A DNA stretch of 53,604 nt from Bremia lactucae (Eukaryota; Oomycota; Peronosporomycetes; Peronosporales; Peronosporaceae), in assembly GCF_004359215.1 (NCBI RefSeq), contig NC_090614.1, positions 318,999 through 372,602 on the forward strand. The letters are read 5' to 3'. Below, in pieces: positions 1 to 10,140 of this stretch (positions within the stretch are counted from its first letter, which is position 1; the number at the start of each line of letters is the position of its first letter). Both the position numbers and the translations under genes were made by a program. The notes below the pieces were generated by a model. The model made no database searches and was not told the origin of the DNA. It saw only the letters and a list, made by a program, of their open reading frames with translations.

Positions 1-35
1 TGTGGTCCTTGGACGGACTACAAAGTGCTACCAGG
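1..35 (-). mobile_element. Gypsy internal edge with primer-binding site
   Basis: The reverse complement of these bases, read just after the LTR end, begins TGGTAGCACTTTGTAGTCC. The same stretch abuts the LTR at 41438 and, degenerate, the one at 18378, so it is the tRNA primer-binding site of a minus-strand family-1 Gypsy element whose body lies left of the window. The family-2 LTRs at 46940 and 51397 are also followed by TGGTAGCAC, so both families appear to use the same or a similar tRNA primer. The tRNA itself was not identified. Confidence 0.7.
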
Positions 36-485
36 TGTAACGGGGCACTGCGACTTGTACTGTTTCAGTACAAGTCCACTTCACACTGCTTCAGATGTGA
101 GTGGTGCCTCTCGTTAGGTGACGTACACTGTACGTATAGAGGAAGACTTCTCTTAAGGCAAGTTAGCTTAAGAGTGTAAAATGAAAACTGTATTAATATA
201 GTTAAGTGTCTTGTTAATCTATCTTTGTAAATGTTGTCTTAACTATAAACTAATACTAAACATGTAAATGAATTCTTATCTATCTTATCTCGTAACTCTC
301 TTTGATTACTTCTACAGCTGATTAGTCTGCGGAATAAATAGACATAATGGTCTATACCTATTTATGGATAAGAATTCAGGAAATTACTATTTAAAGTAAT
401 TTCCTCCAAATATTATCTACCTTTTGGATAATATTAATTAACAATCTTTTATTGTTAATTTCATGTAACGATACACCCCGTTACA
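36..485 (-). repeat. Gypsy family-1 LTR (5' LTR, minus-strand element)
   Basis: A 450-bp LTR with matching inverted ends, TGTAACGGGG at the left and CCCCGTTACA at the right. It is AT-rich in its right half. Related LTRs occur at 18378-18889, 19483-22238 (interrupted), 35686-35940 (partial, inverted) and 41438-41891. The adjacent primer-binding site at 1-35 shows that this is the 5' LTR of an element running leftward. Confidence 0.8.
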
Positions 486-564
486 GTAATTGACCATCCC
501 CTTAAGTACACCAAGTGTTCTTAAAGGGGACTGTTTAACATTAGGGCAACTTTAGCCCGTTACA
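486..564 (-). repeat. Gypsy family-2 LTR fragment
   Basis: This matches, in reverse complement, the first ~80 bp of the family-2 LTR (compare 8644-8720 and 19711-19790) and ends in GCCCGTTACA. It directly abuts the family-1 LTR, so family 1 probably inserted into an older family-2 LTR here. It lies about 100 bp upstream of the Vip1 start codon and therefore forms part of that gene's upstream region. Confidence 0.75.
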
Positions 565-662
565 GGAGATAAACGATTCCCTGAGTCCAAACTTGTGCTT
601 AAAAGTATAGCTCTAACACAAAAATTGGTCTTGTCAGTCTGTTTTCTTACAGGACTCCGTCA

Positions 663-3600
663 ATGACGTCGTGCACGAATGACACGTACGGAGCGCCCGT
701 GGCCAGGTACACGCTTGGCATTTGTGTGATGGAGCGCAAGGCGCGCTCGCCTCCCATGCTGGAAATCCTTGGTCGCTTGCCGTCTGATTTAATTCGTGTC
801 GAATTTTTTGGTGACAACACAATTCTACACGAGCCTGTGGCCGCGTGGCCCCAATGCGATGCGCTTATCGCTTTCTTCTCCAAAGGTTTTCCACTCGATA
901 AAGTGCAAGAGTATGTTGCACTGCGCCATCCTATTGTTGTTAACGATCTAAGTGCACAGTATCTCCTTCAGGACCGCAGAGAGGTCTATCGCATACTACA
1001 GGAGCACGATGTTCCTACACCGCGCTACGTCTTCGTAAGCCGCGATGGCTATGGTGGCGAAACGAAGCCTCCCGATGTTGTGGAAGGGGAAGATTTTATA
1101 CAGGTAGATGGTGTTCGTATAAATAAACCATTTGTGGAGAAACCCGTGGATGGAGAGGACCATAATATCAATATCTACTACCCCATGAGTGCCGGTGGAG
1201 GCTGCAAGCGCCTCTTTCGTAAAATTGGTAATCGGTCAAGTGAGTACGATCCGCAGGTCAACACAGTGCGAGCTAAAGGAGGGTCATACATCTACGAAGA
1301 GTTTCTATCGACACAGGGAACCGATGTCAAGGTGTACACCGTGGGACCGCACTATGCCCATGCCGAGGCTCGTAAGTCTCCCGTGCTAGACGGTCGAGTC
1401 GTCCGAGATGCTGATGGAAAGGAAATTCGCTTTCCTGTCATTTTGTCGACGGAGGAGAAGCACATTGCTTATCGAATTTGCCGAGCTTTCAAGCAAACGA
1501 TTTGCGGCTTTGATATCTTACGAGTCCGCGATGCTTCATATGTATGTGACGTGAATGGCTGGAGTTTTGTTAAAAATTCTGAAAAATATTACGACGATTG
1601 TGGCATATTAATGACCCAATACTTGGAGCAGGCATTAGCTACTGGTGGAGCACTGGCGGAAGAGTATTTTGGCACTGACAGCTCTGCTTTTAGTTCAGTA
1701 ACGTTTCGTTTCAGACCCGATGCGCCACCACCAAGTGCCGAACTTTCCGAGCCCCCGACAACAAATAGACTTGCAATGCTTCGTGGTCCTTCCACATCGA
1801 TTGCCGAGTCAGAAGTGTCTGAATGCGATAGTATAACCGATGGCAATGAAGACTCTATGTATCAAGAAGAAGAGCTGCGTTGCGTTCTGGCTGTGATTCG
1901 ACATGGTGATCGCACGCCGAAGCAGAAGATGAAGATGAATGTATGTCATCCTGCTTTCTTGCAATTTTACGACGATCGGTTACGTGAATCCCAGCAACAA
2001 TACGGAGACGGAAATGATACGAAGCTTAAAAAGAAATTAGACATTAAGATCAAAGCTGTTGCGAATCTGGAACGTCTGCTCCAAGTAAGCAACGATCTGT
2101 TGCAGAAATATGAAAATCGAGACCCGACATTTATGAATTTCTTGGAACAGCGTGAGGTGGAGTTTGGGGAAGAGGCAAATGATCGGGTGAAAGGGTATCG
2201 CACGCTACGTGATGTGCTGCAGCGCTGGCAACTTGTGGGTATTAATCGCAAGGTACAACTGAAACCGAAAGATTTTGTAACAGTGCCACTTGAAGGGACA
2301 GACGAAAATGGCGAATCACAATCGACGCGTCGCGTGAGTAAATTGCTGCTGATTATTAAATGGGGAGGAGATTTGACCCATACAGGGGAAGAGCAAGCCG
2401 AATCTCTGGGACAAAAGTTCCGTCGCATGATGTATCCTGGTGGAGCTGGTGGGTTACGACGTCTGCACTCAACATATCGACATGACTTGAAGATTTATAC
2501 AAGTGACGAAGGCCGTGTGCAAAAGACGGCAGCATCTTTTGCAAAAGGTTTACTGGAGCTTGAAGGGGATATTATACCCATCCTTGTTGGACTTGTTTTG
2601 AAGTCGAAGGACGCGGATTCAATGCTTGATCAGTCGGGATCCTCAGCGCAAGAAATTATTATGCGTGTGAAACAGCGTTTACATAGTATTATCCACCGTG
2701 AAGATCATTGCAGCGAACTGATTGCTTCTCATTCGCGGCTTATACGCTCCGTGGCTCTTGCGCTTACCAAAGTGGACCAACCTATTCGAAAAATGGGTAT
2801 CATGCATAAATTACTGCATTCGTTGAAAGAGCAGCTAACCCGAATAATTCAGGCAAAAGCTCAACACAAGACGGAAATTGATCGGTGGCAGCAAGAAAAA
2901 GCTGATGCAGGTCGTTTAATGACACCCACAATAAGTCGGTCCGCGAGCGTGAATGAGTTAAGCCAACCTAGAAGCCGGCATGGCCACTCATACACTCCAC
3001 GCCAAAAGCATAGTGAAGGAAGCAATATTTCGAGTAATGCTGCTAATAGTAGTGTGAGTCTGCGTAAATTTCAGCCACAAGTACCATTGTCTCCAGAGGA
3101 AATTCAATACCCTGAGCCTTGTGGAAGAGAGACTCTTGAAGTGATGAGAGAGCGATGGGCAAAATTATACCGTGATTTCTACGTAAAGAAACGTGACACG
3201 TATGACTTATCAAAAATCCCCGACATTCACGATTGTATTCGGTACGATGCAGTGCATAATGCTCACTTGAATTTAACGGATGTACGTGAGCTGCTAGAAA
3301 TCTCTAGCGCACTATCGCACGCTCTTGTGCCACAGGAGTATGGTATCAATGCGGATGAGAAAATCTTTATTGGGTCAGCGATGTGCCGAACATTATTGTC
3401 AAAAATTAATACCGATCTGGATTTAGCCCGCGATCTTCAACCTGACGTTCTGAAAGACCATAACACTCACCGTCTGAATCCGTCGTACGCCAAAAAAATC
3501 AAATCAGCTCACCGTTCCGTGCGTACACGTTTGTACTTTACCAGCGAGTCACACTTGCATTCGTTATTAAATGTTCTTCGCTATGGGCGCGATGAATGCG

Positions 3601-4061
3601 TTATTAAAAGCCCTATTGGCGAAGAATCGCGCAAATGGATTGAAGATATTCCGGAGCTCTGCTACATGACGCATTTTGTCGTACGCGTCTTTGAGCGAGT
3701 TCAATATGCTCTCACCGACCCGCAACGTTTTCGCGTGGAGATTTCAGTATCTCCGGGCGCAGACCGTGACCCGCTTGTTTCTGATCCGGAGAAGCAGCTT
3801 GAGGTCGCACCTTTAAAAATCATTTCGCATGAAGGTCTTACGTGCCAGGAGCTTGTCGACTACGTTGCTGATTGCATTCACTATGGTGAGCAAAATGAAA
3901 TCAATGAGATGATTAGCCGTGCAGTGGAGGTCAAGGACAAGGCCAAGAGCTCCTTTGATGGAAGTAGCAGCAATGATAGTCGGGATATCACTCCTGTCAA
4001 GCGCTCAAATTACTCGCTGAGCAACAACAGCAACGACAGCAACTTTGGCAGCGACATTTAG
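663..4061 (+). CDS. VIP1: Inositol hexakisphosphate/diphosphoinositol-pentakisphosphate kinase, Vip1/PPIP5K family
   Basis: A bifunctional enzyme making and removing the 1-pyrophosphate of IP6/IP7, a cytosolic signalling role. The 1132-residue uninterrupted frame has an N-terminal ATP-grasp kinase half (about residues 16-340, opening with the family motif GICVMERKA and containing VEFFGD and CDVNGWSFVKNS). The histidine-acid-phosphatase half starts at the RHGDRTP motif (residues 413-419), continues with RHDLKIYTSDEGRVQKTA (from residue 606) and carries the distal SESH motif (961-964). All catalytic landmarks are present. A serine-rich linker lies near 750-810 and the tail is Ser/Asn-rich. Length is at the short end of the family but complete. 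The first ATG, 663, precedes the conserved N-terminus. A pyrimidine-rich stretch ending TTACAG just upstream might be a 5'-UTR intron acceptor. LTR debris ends about 100 bp upstream. Confidence 0.96.
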   Translation: MTSCTNDTYGAPVARYTLGICVMERKARSPPMLEILGRLPSDLIRVEFFGDNTILHEPVAAWPQCDALIAFFSKGFPLDKVQEYVALRHPIVVNDLSAQYLLQDRREVYRILQEHDVPTPRYVFVSRDGYGGETKPPDVVEGEDFIQVDGVRINKPFVEKPVDGEDHNINIYYPMSAGGGCKRLFRKIGNRSSEYDPQVNTVRAKGGSYIYEEFLSTQGTDVKVYTVGPHYAHAEARKSPVLDGRVVRDADGKEIRFPVILSTEEKHIAYRICRAFKQTICGFDILRVRDASYVCDVNGWSFVKNSEKYYDDCGILMTQYLEQALATGGALAEEYFGTDSSAFSSVTFRFRPDAPPPSAELSEPPTTNRLAMLRGPSTSIAESEVSECDSITDGNEDSMYQEEELRCVLAVIRHGDRTPKQKMKMNVCHPAFLQFYDDRLRESQQQYGDGNDTKLKKKLDIKIKAVANLERLLQVSNDLLQKYENRDPTFMNFLEQREVEFGEEANDRVKGYRTLRDVLQRWQLVGINRKVQLKPKDFVTVPLEGTDENGESQSTRRVSKLLLIIKWGGDLTHTGEEQAESLGQKFRRMMYPGGAGGLRRLHSTYRHDLKIYTSDEGRVQKTAASFAKGLLELEGDIIPILVGLVLKSKDADSMLDQSGSSAQEIIMRVKQRLHSIIHREDHCSELIASHSRLIRSVALALTKVDQPIRKMGIMHKLLHSLKEQLTRIIQAKAQHKTEIDRWQQEKADAGRLMTPTISRSASVNELSQPRSRHGHSYTPRQKHSEGSNISSNAANSSVSLRKFQPQVPLSPEEIQYPEPCGRETLEVMRERWAKLYRDFYVKKRDTYDLSKIPDIHDCIRYDAVHNAHLNLTDVRELLEISSALSHALVPQEYGINADEKIFIGSAMCRTLLSKINTDLDLARDLQPDVLKDHNTHRLNPSYAKKIKSAHRSVRTRLYFTSESHLHSLLNVLRYGRDECVIKSPIGEESRKWIEDIPELCYMTHFVVRVFERVQYALTDPQRFRVEISVSPGADRDPLVSDPEKQLEVAPLKIISHEGLTCQELVDYVADCIHYGEQNEINEMISRAVEVKDKAKSSFDGSSSNDSRDITPVKRSNYSLSNNSNDSNFGSDI

Positions 4062-4919
4062 CTATTGTTGTGCTTTATTAGTCATTCCAAATGCCAGAAG
4101 GATCAAAAGTGTAATGGTTGTTTGTGTCGGCTGATTTTGAATAATTTACTTGCTCGCATTCTGAGAAAAGTATAATCATTTGTTGGGTTCGCTGTCGTAT
4201 TAAACATACCATTAGATTATAATTGCATAATTACCGGTCATTTTGTGCGTCGACATAAAGCTACTACCACAATTTGCCCAAGAAGTAGTAGACGGATGTA
4301 TTTAATTTTAGGCCATTGGCTGCGTTAGCATTCCTTAGATTTGAATGGGGTGCCGAGTAAACATTTCGACCAAGCCCATCATCATCATTAGCATTGACTT
4401 AAAGCTTTTCGCGCCCATGATGTATATAGATGGTTTCGTCACTTTAATACTTAAAACTATAGCGAAAGACCTCGTATCAATGCCATACTTTTTCCATAAG
4501 CTGCTGCATAGCTCTTTTTTTCTATTATGTGTTTTATTTAAGTGCTCTTGAATAGTTCTTCACGCTTCATCCAGAGCTCCAAGGGTAATTGTAAACTCTA
4601 GCGCCAATTCGAATTGCTAGAGAAGATGTATAGACGAATATACGGGGAAATCGACAAGGAAGCGCACAATTATTTCAGTTACAGGTAATTTCGTTCGTCA
4701 GTAATTTTAGAACGCTTTACAGCCATCGAAAGTGATGATGCAAAGCCTCGCTTGAACGTCGTAAATTAAAAGCGCGCAGGACCAAAAAGTATGCAACTTA
4801 AGCTTCGTTCTGCTTACCGTATAATGCGTCCGTTGTACTGTAATCATTCTTACTCGTGATTTTTAAGGTTGTAAGATTTCAGTAAAAACAAAATTGCCGA
4901 CCAAACGCTTCATGTCTTA
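4062..4919. other. Convergent intergenic spacer
   Basis: 858 bp between the stop codons of the Vip1 and nucleotidyltransferase genes, presumably holding both 3' UTRs. A 68-codon frame at 4345-4551 has no recognisable features. No repeat family seen elsewhere in the window was recognised here. Confidence 0.6.
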
Positions 4920-6677
4920 CTACGATAGATTTTCGTCTTCATACATCCAAGACGCGACTAAATCGGCCTCTAAATCCGGATCTACACCCACCACACTTTT
5001 TGTCTTCATAAAATCACTCAACACAATCCAGGCATGAGCAAAAGCGCACCGTAAACGCCCAAGCGAGCGTTTGGAACACAACCCTCCAAGATCGCGGTCA
5101 ATTTCGATCGGATCTTCTACGCAAAGTCGGTTGTTTTTTTGACGAGACCAGCCTTTGCTTGTCTTTAACATAATTTCTTTCGTTCTTATACTGACAACTG
5201 TATGTTCGTAATCGAACTCGCAAGTGTAGAAGTAGAAAAATCTCTGACGAAGGTCTTGCCAATGGTGACAAGTGCTCTCGTGATCCTTAGCATTAACAAA
5301 TACCTTGTCAACAGCATCGAGCTTCTCATCAATTATTTTATCTGATAGAGTTCGAAGAGTAGCCTCGTCTTCCGTAGCATGTGCGCTACAGTCGATTACA
5401 GGAAGGATGTTTACGCGCTGCAGAAAGTAGATAGCTAGCAGTACGAGCCCATAAGAGCTCAAGGCACCAGCGACAACACGCTTCTTTACTTGGCGCCAAT
5501 AGCGCAGCCATTTGCATAGTTGCCGTACATGTGCCAATTGTTTTCGCTCAAATGGTGTAGCCTTCACGCCTCCATGCAAGAACCATCGCAGTAGCCGTGT
5601 GTTCCAGATTGCAGGGACGTTATTCACACACAGATCGCATGGAAGGCTTGTACGTGGGTCGAAGAAGTGCACAATAGGTATACGAGCTCCTGTAACAGCA
5701 GTAATAACTTCATTTTCGTCGGGTACTAGATAAAGACTCAAATGCTCTTTGACGTCGGTAACAAGAGATGCCGTGTTCTGGCGAAAGAGAAGGGCTGATG
5801 GAAGCAGAGCACAGAGATCAACATCTGAAGAATTCACCTCGACATTTTCAGATCGAGATAAAAGACCGGTGACTGAGGAGCCGAACACCAGCACTCGGGC
5901 ATCCGGCCACAAGAGACGAAGACAATCTTGGACACGACAAGCAACTTCTAGTCGCCGCTGTAGCTCATCGTCAACATTTTCAGCAAATTCCATGGCGACG
6001 TGTTCATTCTCGGGGTGTGGTGAAAATACTGAGCTTAATTGGCCCACGAATGCACGCGAATGGATTGGGACGAGATGAAGCAGTTGTCCAGTTTTAAGAC
6101 AATTGACCACTAATGCACGTTCCAACCTCCGTCCTCGCTCCCTCTTTTCCTCCGTTTTTGAGCCTTCTAACAGTGTTGGATGCAAAAGCAAGTTCACGGC
6201 GGCCTTCACCGCTGCCCCTTCTTTTTTGTTTTCTAAACTTAATAGCAACCACGGCCACAAAAACCGCTTCAGTCTTTCATCTGTTGCTAGCAAATCTTCA
6301 TCCAATTCTACCAGAAATTGAGCCAAGAGTAGCGGCGGAGGTGGAGACATCATTAAAGTCGGCAATATAGCGGTCAACAACTCGTCACCTCGAAAATTGA
6401 GGCGCTTTGCGTAGTGAGCTGCAGCCCGAGGCGCTGCGCGTTCCATTAAAATCACGCGAACGACCGTCGCCCGAGCGTCCGGCGTCCCGATGTGCTGTGC
6501 AAGACTCTGTGCTGCGTCCCATTCGCAACTAGAGCTGCCTTCCAGTAATTTAGTCAATCCATCGTTTGTATAGATCTCAGAAATTGAGCGTGTTAAGCGT
6601 TCTGCCTTAGACTTACGGCGCCCTCGACGCTTTTTGCGATGCAAAATTGTTGGGCTTTCAGTCTCTTGACGCTTCAT
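4920..6677 (-). CDS. Non-canonical poly(A) polymerase / terminal uridylyltransferase (Cid1-like)
   Basis: Predicted to add nucleotides to RNA 3' ends. The 585-residue intronless frame has a Lys/Arg-rich N-terminus (RKKRRGRRKSKA, possible nuclear signal), a helical region, then the DNA polymerase-beta nucleotidyltransferase core: VFGSSVTGLL (about residue 263), SDVDLCALLP (the two metal-binding aspartates, about 285) and the third aspartate in LPCDLCVNN (about 348). A PAP-associated central domain follows (SSYGLVLLAIYFLQ, about 400-415), then FFYFYTCEFDYEHTVVSIR, the usual F-x-EFDW-like motif of the family. The catalytic triad looks intact. Whether it prefers UTP or ATP cannot be read from the sequence. 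A family-2 LTR starts only about 70 bp upstream of the ATG, so little native promoter remains on that side. Confidence 0.88.
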   Translation of the reverse strand: MKRQETESPTILHRKKRRGRRKSKAERLTRSISEIYTNDGLTKLLEGSSSCEWDAAQSLAQHIGTPDARATVVRVILMERAAPRAAAHYAKRLNFRGDELLTAILPTLMMSPPPPLLLAQFLVELDEDLLATDERLKRFLWPWLLLSLENKKEGAAVKAAVNLLLHPTLLEGSKTEEKRERGRRLERALVVNCLKTGQLLHLVPIHSRAFVGQLSSVFSPHPENEHVAMEFAENVDDELQRRLEVACRVQDCLRLLWPDARVLVFGSSVTGLLSRSENVEVNSSDVDLCALLPSALLFRQNTASLVTDVKEHLSLYLVPDENEVITAVTGARIPIVHFFDPRTSLPCDLCVNNVPAIWNTRLLRWFLHGGVKATPFERKQLAHVRQLCKWLRYWRQVKKRVVAGALSSYGLVLLAIYFLQRVNILPVIDCSAHATEDEATLRTLSDKIIDEKLDAVDKVFVNAKDHESTCHHWQDLRQRFFYFYTCEFDYEHTVVSIRTKEIMLKTSKGWSRQKNNRLCVEDPIEIDRDLGGLCSKRSLGRLRCAFAHAWIVLSDFMKTKSVVGVDPDLEADLVASWMYEDENLS

Positions 6678-6745
6678 TAAATAACAATAAAATAGCTGGC
6701 ATTTATTGGTGAAGCCTTTTAATTTTGTAACATGTGATATTAAAG

Positions 6746-7196
6746 CATACGGGTTGAAGTTGTCCTAATGTCACACGATCAAGTGATGTAATTGTACCTA
6801 CCACTTGCCCCTTGTATGTGATCTCCCTGCGGATGACGGCTAGCGTCATCCGTTACGCGAGGTATCTAGAAAGAAACGCTCGCAATACATATGGTGTTAT
6901 GGTGTTTATCTACAGAGATGACATTTTAGGATTGGTTGAAAATTGGTATTTTTGTTTAATCCGATTAAATATAATCAACCTGAAAACTACTTCCTAGAAC
7001 GTAAGTGCGCACGTCGAGTTGAATTACCGCTCCCGTGACGTCACTAAGTCTACGGCTTGTAATTCGTTGGGTGAGGTCGCTTAATCGCCGACCAACTACC
7101 TCACTGCACGTGAGAGAAGACGGTCAACCGCTTCCTCGCTGTGCTACGGTGTGCGTCTAAGTAGAGCGTGGCCGCATTAAGTCGTACCCGCCTACG
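6746..7196 (+). repeat. Gypsy family-2 LTR
   Basis: Collinear with the better-preserved LTR at 8644-9171: shared blocks include GATGACGGCTAGCGTCATCC, GAGGTATCTAGAAAGA, CGTGACGTCAC and the terminal CCCGCCTAC. The first ~20 bp are degenerate (TGTAACATG at 6726 may belong to it). It is not followed by the primer-binding site seen at 46943, so the junction on its right is a deletion. Confidence 0.75.
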
Positions 7197-7452
7197 AAAA
7201 AAACTCAGAGAGCAAGGGGCATCACGCGAGTAACGCTTGGACCTTGTGGAGAAGGTCCAAGCGAGTCTTCAGGCGTCCAAAATCCTGACGAGCCTTCGCT
7301 CGGACATCACAAAGATCCGAGGTTAGTCGCAAGACTGGACCCTCGAGATCCGCATCGTTCGACAGCGCTTAACGCCTGCGACTGAACGGACAAAGGCAAG
7401 GCAACCACGAGCAGGTGGGCGAGATCGCCACTCCTATAGGGCTCCGCCGGTA

Positions 7453-7722
7453 TTGACAGATGCGTGTGGTAATCAGCGCTTCCTTGTTGGAAGGCTGCTT
7501 GCTCACCGCTCTGTGAGGCAAAGGTATCACATCCTCGTCCAATGGATAGGTCACCCGAAGAGTTTCGACTCTTGGGATCCGATCGATACCCTACGTATTG
7601 ATGTGCCCGACTTGATGGCTGCCTATGAAAAGGATCACCAGCTGAGGTCTATTCGCAAGTCTCAAATGGACTTGCTGAAGTCGCGTTGTGAAAGAAACAG
7701 GGGGGCACAGTACCGCCAATAA
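7453..7722 (+). pseudogene. Chromodomain (C-terminus of Gypsy integrase)
   Basis: The frame reads FLVGRLLAHRSVRQRYHILVQW, then IGHPKSFDSWDPIDTLRID, the typical chromodomain pattern (hydrophobic strand, aromatic WxGxP, SWEP-like turn, acidic helix). In chromoviruses this module sits at the integrase C-terminus and steers integration to marked chromatin. No upstream integrase frame is left, so this is a fragment. Confidence 0.75.
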
Positions 7723-8073
7723 TTTCATTCACGCGCAAGCGGGCGGCGAAATTAATTCGCTGCGACCGCTGTTTCACCGCATCGGAATGCGGCGCGTGAA
7801 TTCCGCCTCGTACTGGTCGATTCTTTCATTTGAACGCTACAGGACCGAGATTGGGGAGATACGTCCATGATTCAAAACGCCATAATAATTATATGCGTCT
7901 AGAATAGTGAGCTCTAGGAGCGACGTTCTTGGCTTGTTTAAACGAGGCCATTTAGATGGAGGTGGCATAATTGATATAGCCACCCGTTACGTAGCCACGT
8001 TCGATACGACTGGCTGGTGGCACCGACTTAGCACGCTCACGTCTCGTCGGCGGAGCCTAACATTCTGGCTCCT

Positions 8074-8600
8074 CTATGTCAAAACCATTATGAATTGATC
8101 TGAGCATAAGCGTTGTGGTTTTACCCACCTCTCATTAATGGCCGTTGCGCTGACCAGCGCAGACGACGAGATAGAATTAACAAACTTTGTTGTCTCCATG
8201 TTGGGAGCAATGAGTGAAGTTTGAAAGAGCAAAAAAGCGCCATTATCTTTCCTCATTAGCTCGCTGTCCTCATCAGTGATCTGAGGTGATGGCAGCGGTG
8301 TCAAATCATTTTAGTCAACAATGAGCGACGGATCGACATTCTCACTGTGGTAGTGGGATGGATCATGTAGTCCAGTAAACGCAACAGCAGCAGTAGCTGT
8401 CGGCGTTATAATTGTGGCATTAGGAGACGGCGGCGTGATAACGCGGCGCGTGCGCTTTGCGCGTGGTTGAATGGGCGTCTTTGCAGAGACCCACTAATTT
8501 TGCTCCTTTTCGGTGGCATAATCTGCCCCGCGTAAGACACAGGTAGCAAGAGGAATGAGAGAACTAAGCGGAGCGTAAAGCTGTTCGCTGTTTCTCTGTC
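8074..8600 (-). pseudogene. Antisense open frame of the chromodomain element, N-terminal part
   Basis: A minus-strand frame (8074-8304, TPLPSPQ, then ELMRKDNGAFLL, then SISSSALVSATA) matches the plus-strand frame at about 45070-45250 (TPLPSPHSND, ELMRKDDGALL, AVSSSAPDSAATG). It runs antisense to the retroelement and starts close to the 3' LTR. Low-complexity Ser/Thr/Ala-rich. Function unknown. The decayed state allows only a weak coding claim. Confidence 0.5.
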
Positions 8601-8643
8601 CTCTTTGACGAATTAGCAAAATGTGAATTTGTTCTGAAAGGGG

Positions 8644-9171
8644 TGTAACGGGCTTATGTTGCCCTTATGCTACACAATCCCGTTAAGTAGACTTGGGTGC
8701 TTGAGGAAATCGTCAATTATTTAAGTGATGTAATTGTACCTACCACTTGGGTGTGGCTCAAATTGTGATATACCCTCGTGTATGTGATGTCCTTGAGGGC
8801 ATTCACATTAGTGGGGATGACGGCTAGCGTCATCCATTACGCGAGATATCTAGAAAGATACGCTTGCAATGCATATCAGTATTTATCTACAGAGATGTCA
8901 TTTTAGGATTGGTTAGAAATAGGAATTATATTTATTACGATTAAACATAATCAGTCTGAAAATTACTTCCTAGAACGTAAGCCCGCATGTGGAGTCGGAT
9001 TTCTGCTCCCATGACGTCACTTAGTCTACGGCTTATTGTTTGTTGAGTGAGGTCGCTTAGATGCCCACCAACTATCTCGATGCACATGAGAGAAGAAGTC
9101 AAACCACTTCCTCGCTGTGCTAAGGTGTGTGCTTAAGTAGAGCGTGGCCGCTTCAAGACGTCCCGCCTACA
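8644..9171 (+). repeat. Gypsy family-2 LTR (3' LTR of the remnant at 7197)
   Basis: 528 bp, TGTAACGGGC to CCCGCCTACA. It is the most complete family-2 LTR in plus orientation and the reference used here for the others. Contains the imperfect palindrome GATGACGGCTAGCGTCATCC and a CRE-like TGACGTCA near its right third. No target-site duplication is visible. Confidence 0.85.
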
Positions 9172-9489
9172 CATTAGAAAGAAGTTATTTGTGAGAGCTC
9201 ATACGTATATATACAAAGACTAAGTGGGTATTTCTACTTGTAAGGGCAATTATGACGAAATGAACGCCAAACACAGAACATATTGATGGACGCCCAACGC
9301 CAATGGGTGCGGGCAAACTAGCAAGTGGCAGAGCCGCATGTGCCGAGAATTTACCGGTGGGCTTTTCTCGCATGTGCGCACGTAAGAGTAGACCCATTAA
9401 TATATTCAGGCCACCAATAATTATGACTTACTATAACCAAGAAGACCCTTATGAGCAGTATAATGTGCCTTAAAGAGGATTCGATGTTT
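9172..9489. other. Unassigned spacer
   Basis: About 320 bp with no recognisable gene, LTR or repeat. It lies between the family-2 LTR and the family-3 Gypsy relic. Confidence 0.4.
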
Positions 9490-9661
9490 AACTCATCATT
9501 GTGAGAAACTACGATAAGCGGAGGATGAGCGCGGCAGATCCGCGCGGAGGATCAGCCGCATCAGTGCAAAAGTACAACATACCATTTCCGTTAGAATATC
9601 GATGTAAACCCGCACGCAATTGTGCCGACGATTTAGCGACCGGGTCTTCATATTCATTATT

Positions 9662-10140
9662 CTAACATCCCGCCGAAAACCACACGATGTCATCCTTTGC
9701 ATAGACCGCACAAATACGTAAGTGACTGGTAACAACAGGTTCATGAACGAGCAAGCTTGTGCTTCTTCTCGAAGTTATAGTCCGCAAACAATAGAGAACG
9801 GCGGGCTTTCCTCTGCGACAGGTGAGGCGACTGAGACGCATGCTCTTTAAAGACCACAAATGGCTTAGACCCGAGCAGATGCATTCTAAATTCGACAAGG
9901 GCATAAAATTAGCAAGTAGCTCTTTTTCATGAATGAAGTGGTTCTTTTTTGCAGCTTTACGCTGCCGAGACTCGAGCGCAATGATGCGTTCCTGTCCGTC
10001 AATATATGATCGTGACAGAGCACTGCCTCTGGCAAAGACTGATGCGTCACAGACCATATTGAATGCAGGTCAGGATCTGGCAAGGCTAAAAAATATGGGC
10101 ATGTAGAAGACTCTCTTATATCGCTCTAAAAGCGCCGTTC
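9662..10140 (-). pseudogene. Gypsy RNase H fragment
   Basis: Contains VCDASVFARGSAL (first catalytic Asp region), IIALESRQRK and the FIHEKELLA motif, in the order and spacing of retroviral-type RNase H after RT. The preceding SLLHAHIF and QILTCIQYG stretch matches the RT-RNase H linker of oomycete Gypsy elements. The downstream part is frame-shifted. Confidence 0.7.

Larger units (their letters stand above)
7197..8643 (+). mobile_element. 3' internal remnant of a chromodomain Gypsy retrotransposon
   Basis: Lies between two same-orientation family-2 LTRs but is far too short for a full element. The left LTR is joined directly to sequence near the integrase end, so gag-pol has been deleted. 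It contains, in LTR orientation, a chromodomain (7453-7722) and, on the opposite strand, pieces of an open frame (7200-7450 and 8074-8600). The same arrangement, adjacent to the same LTR, is seen in reverse complement at 44725-46300, which confirms it as the element's native 3' end rather than a chance junction. Confidence 0.75.

Noticed and set aside
1967..2428. Minus-strand 153-codon frame inside the Vip1 gene
   Set aside because: Antisense shadow of a strongly conserved coding region.
4345..4551. 68-codon plus-strand frame between the first two genes
   Set aside because: AT-rich, no motif, lies where two 3' UTRs are expected.
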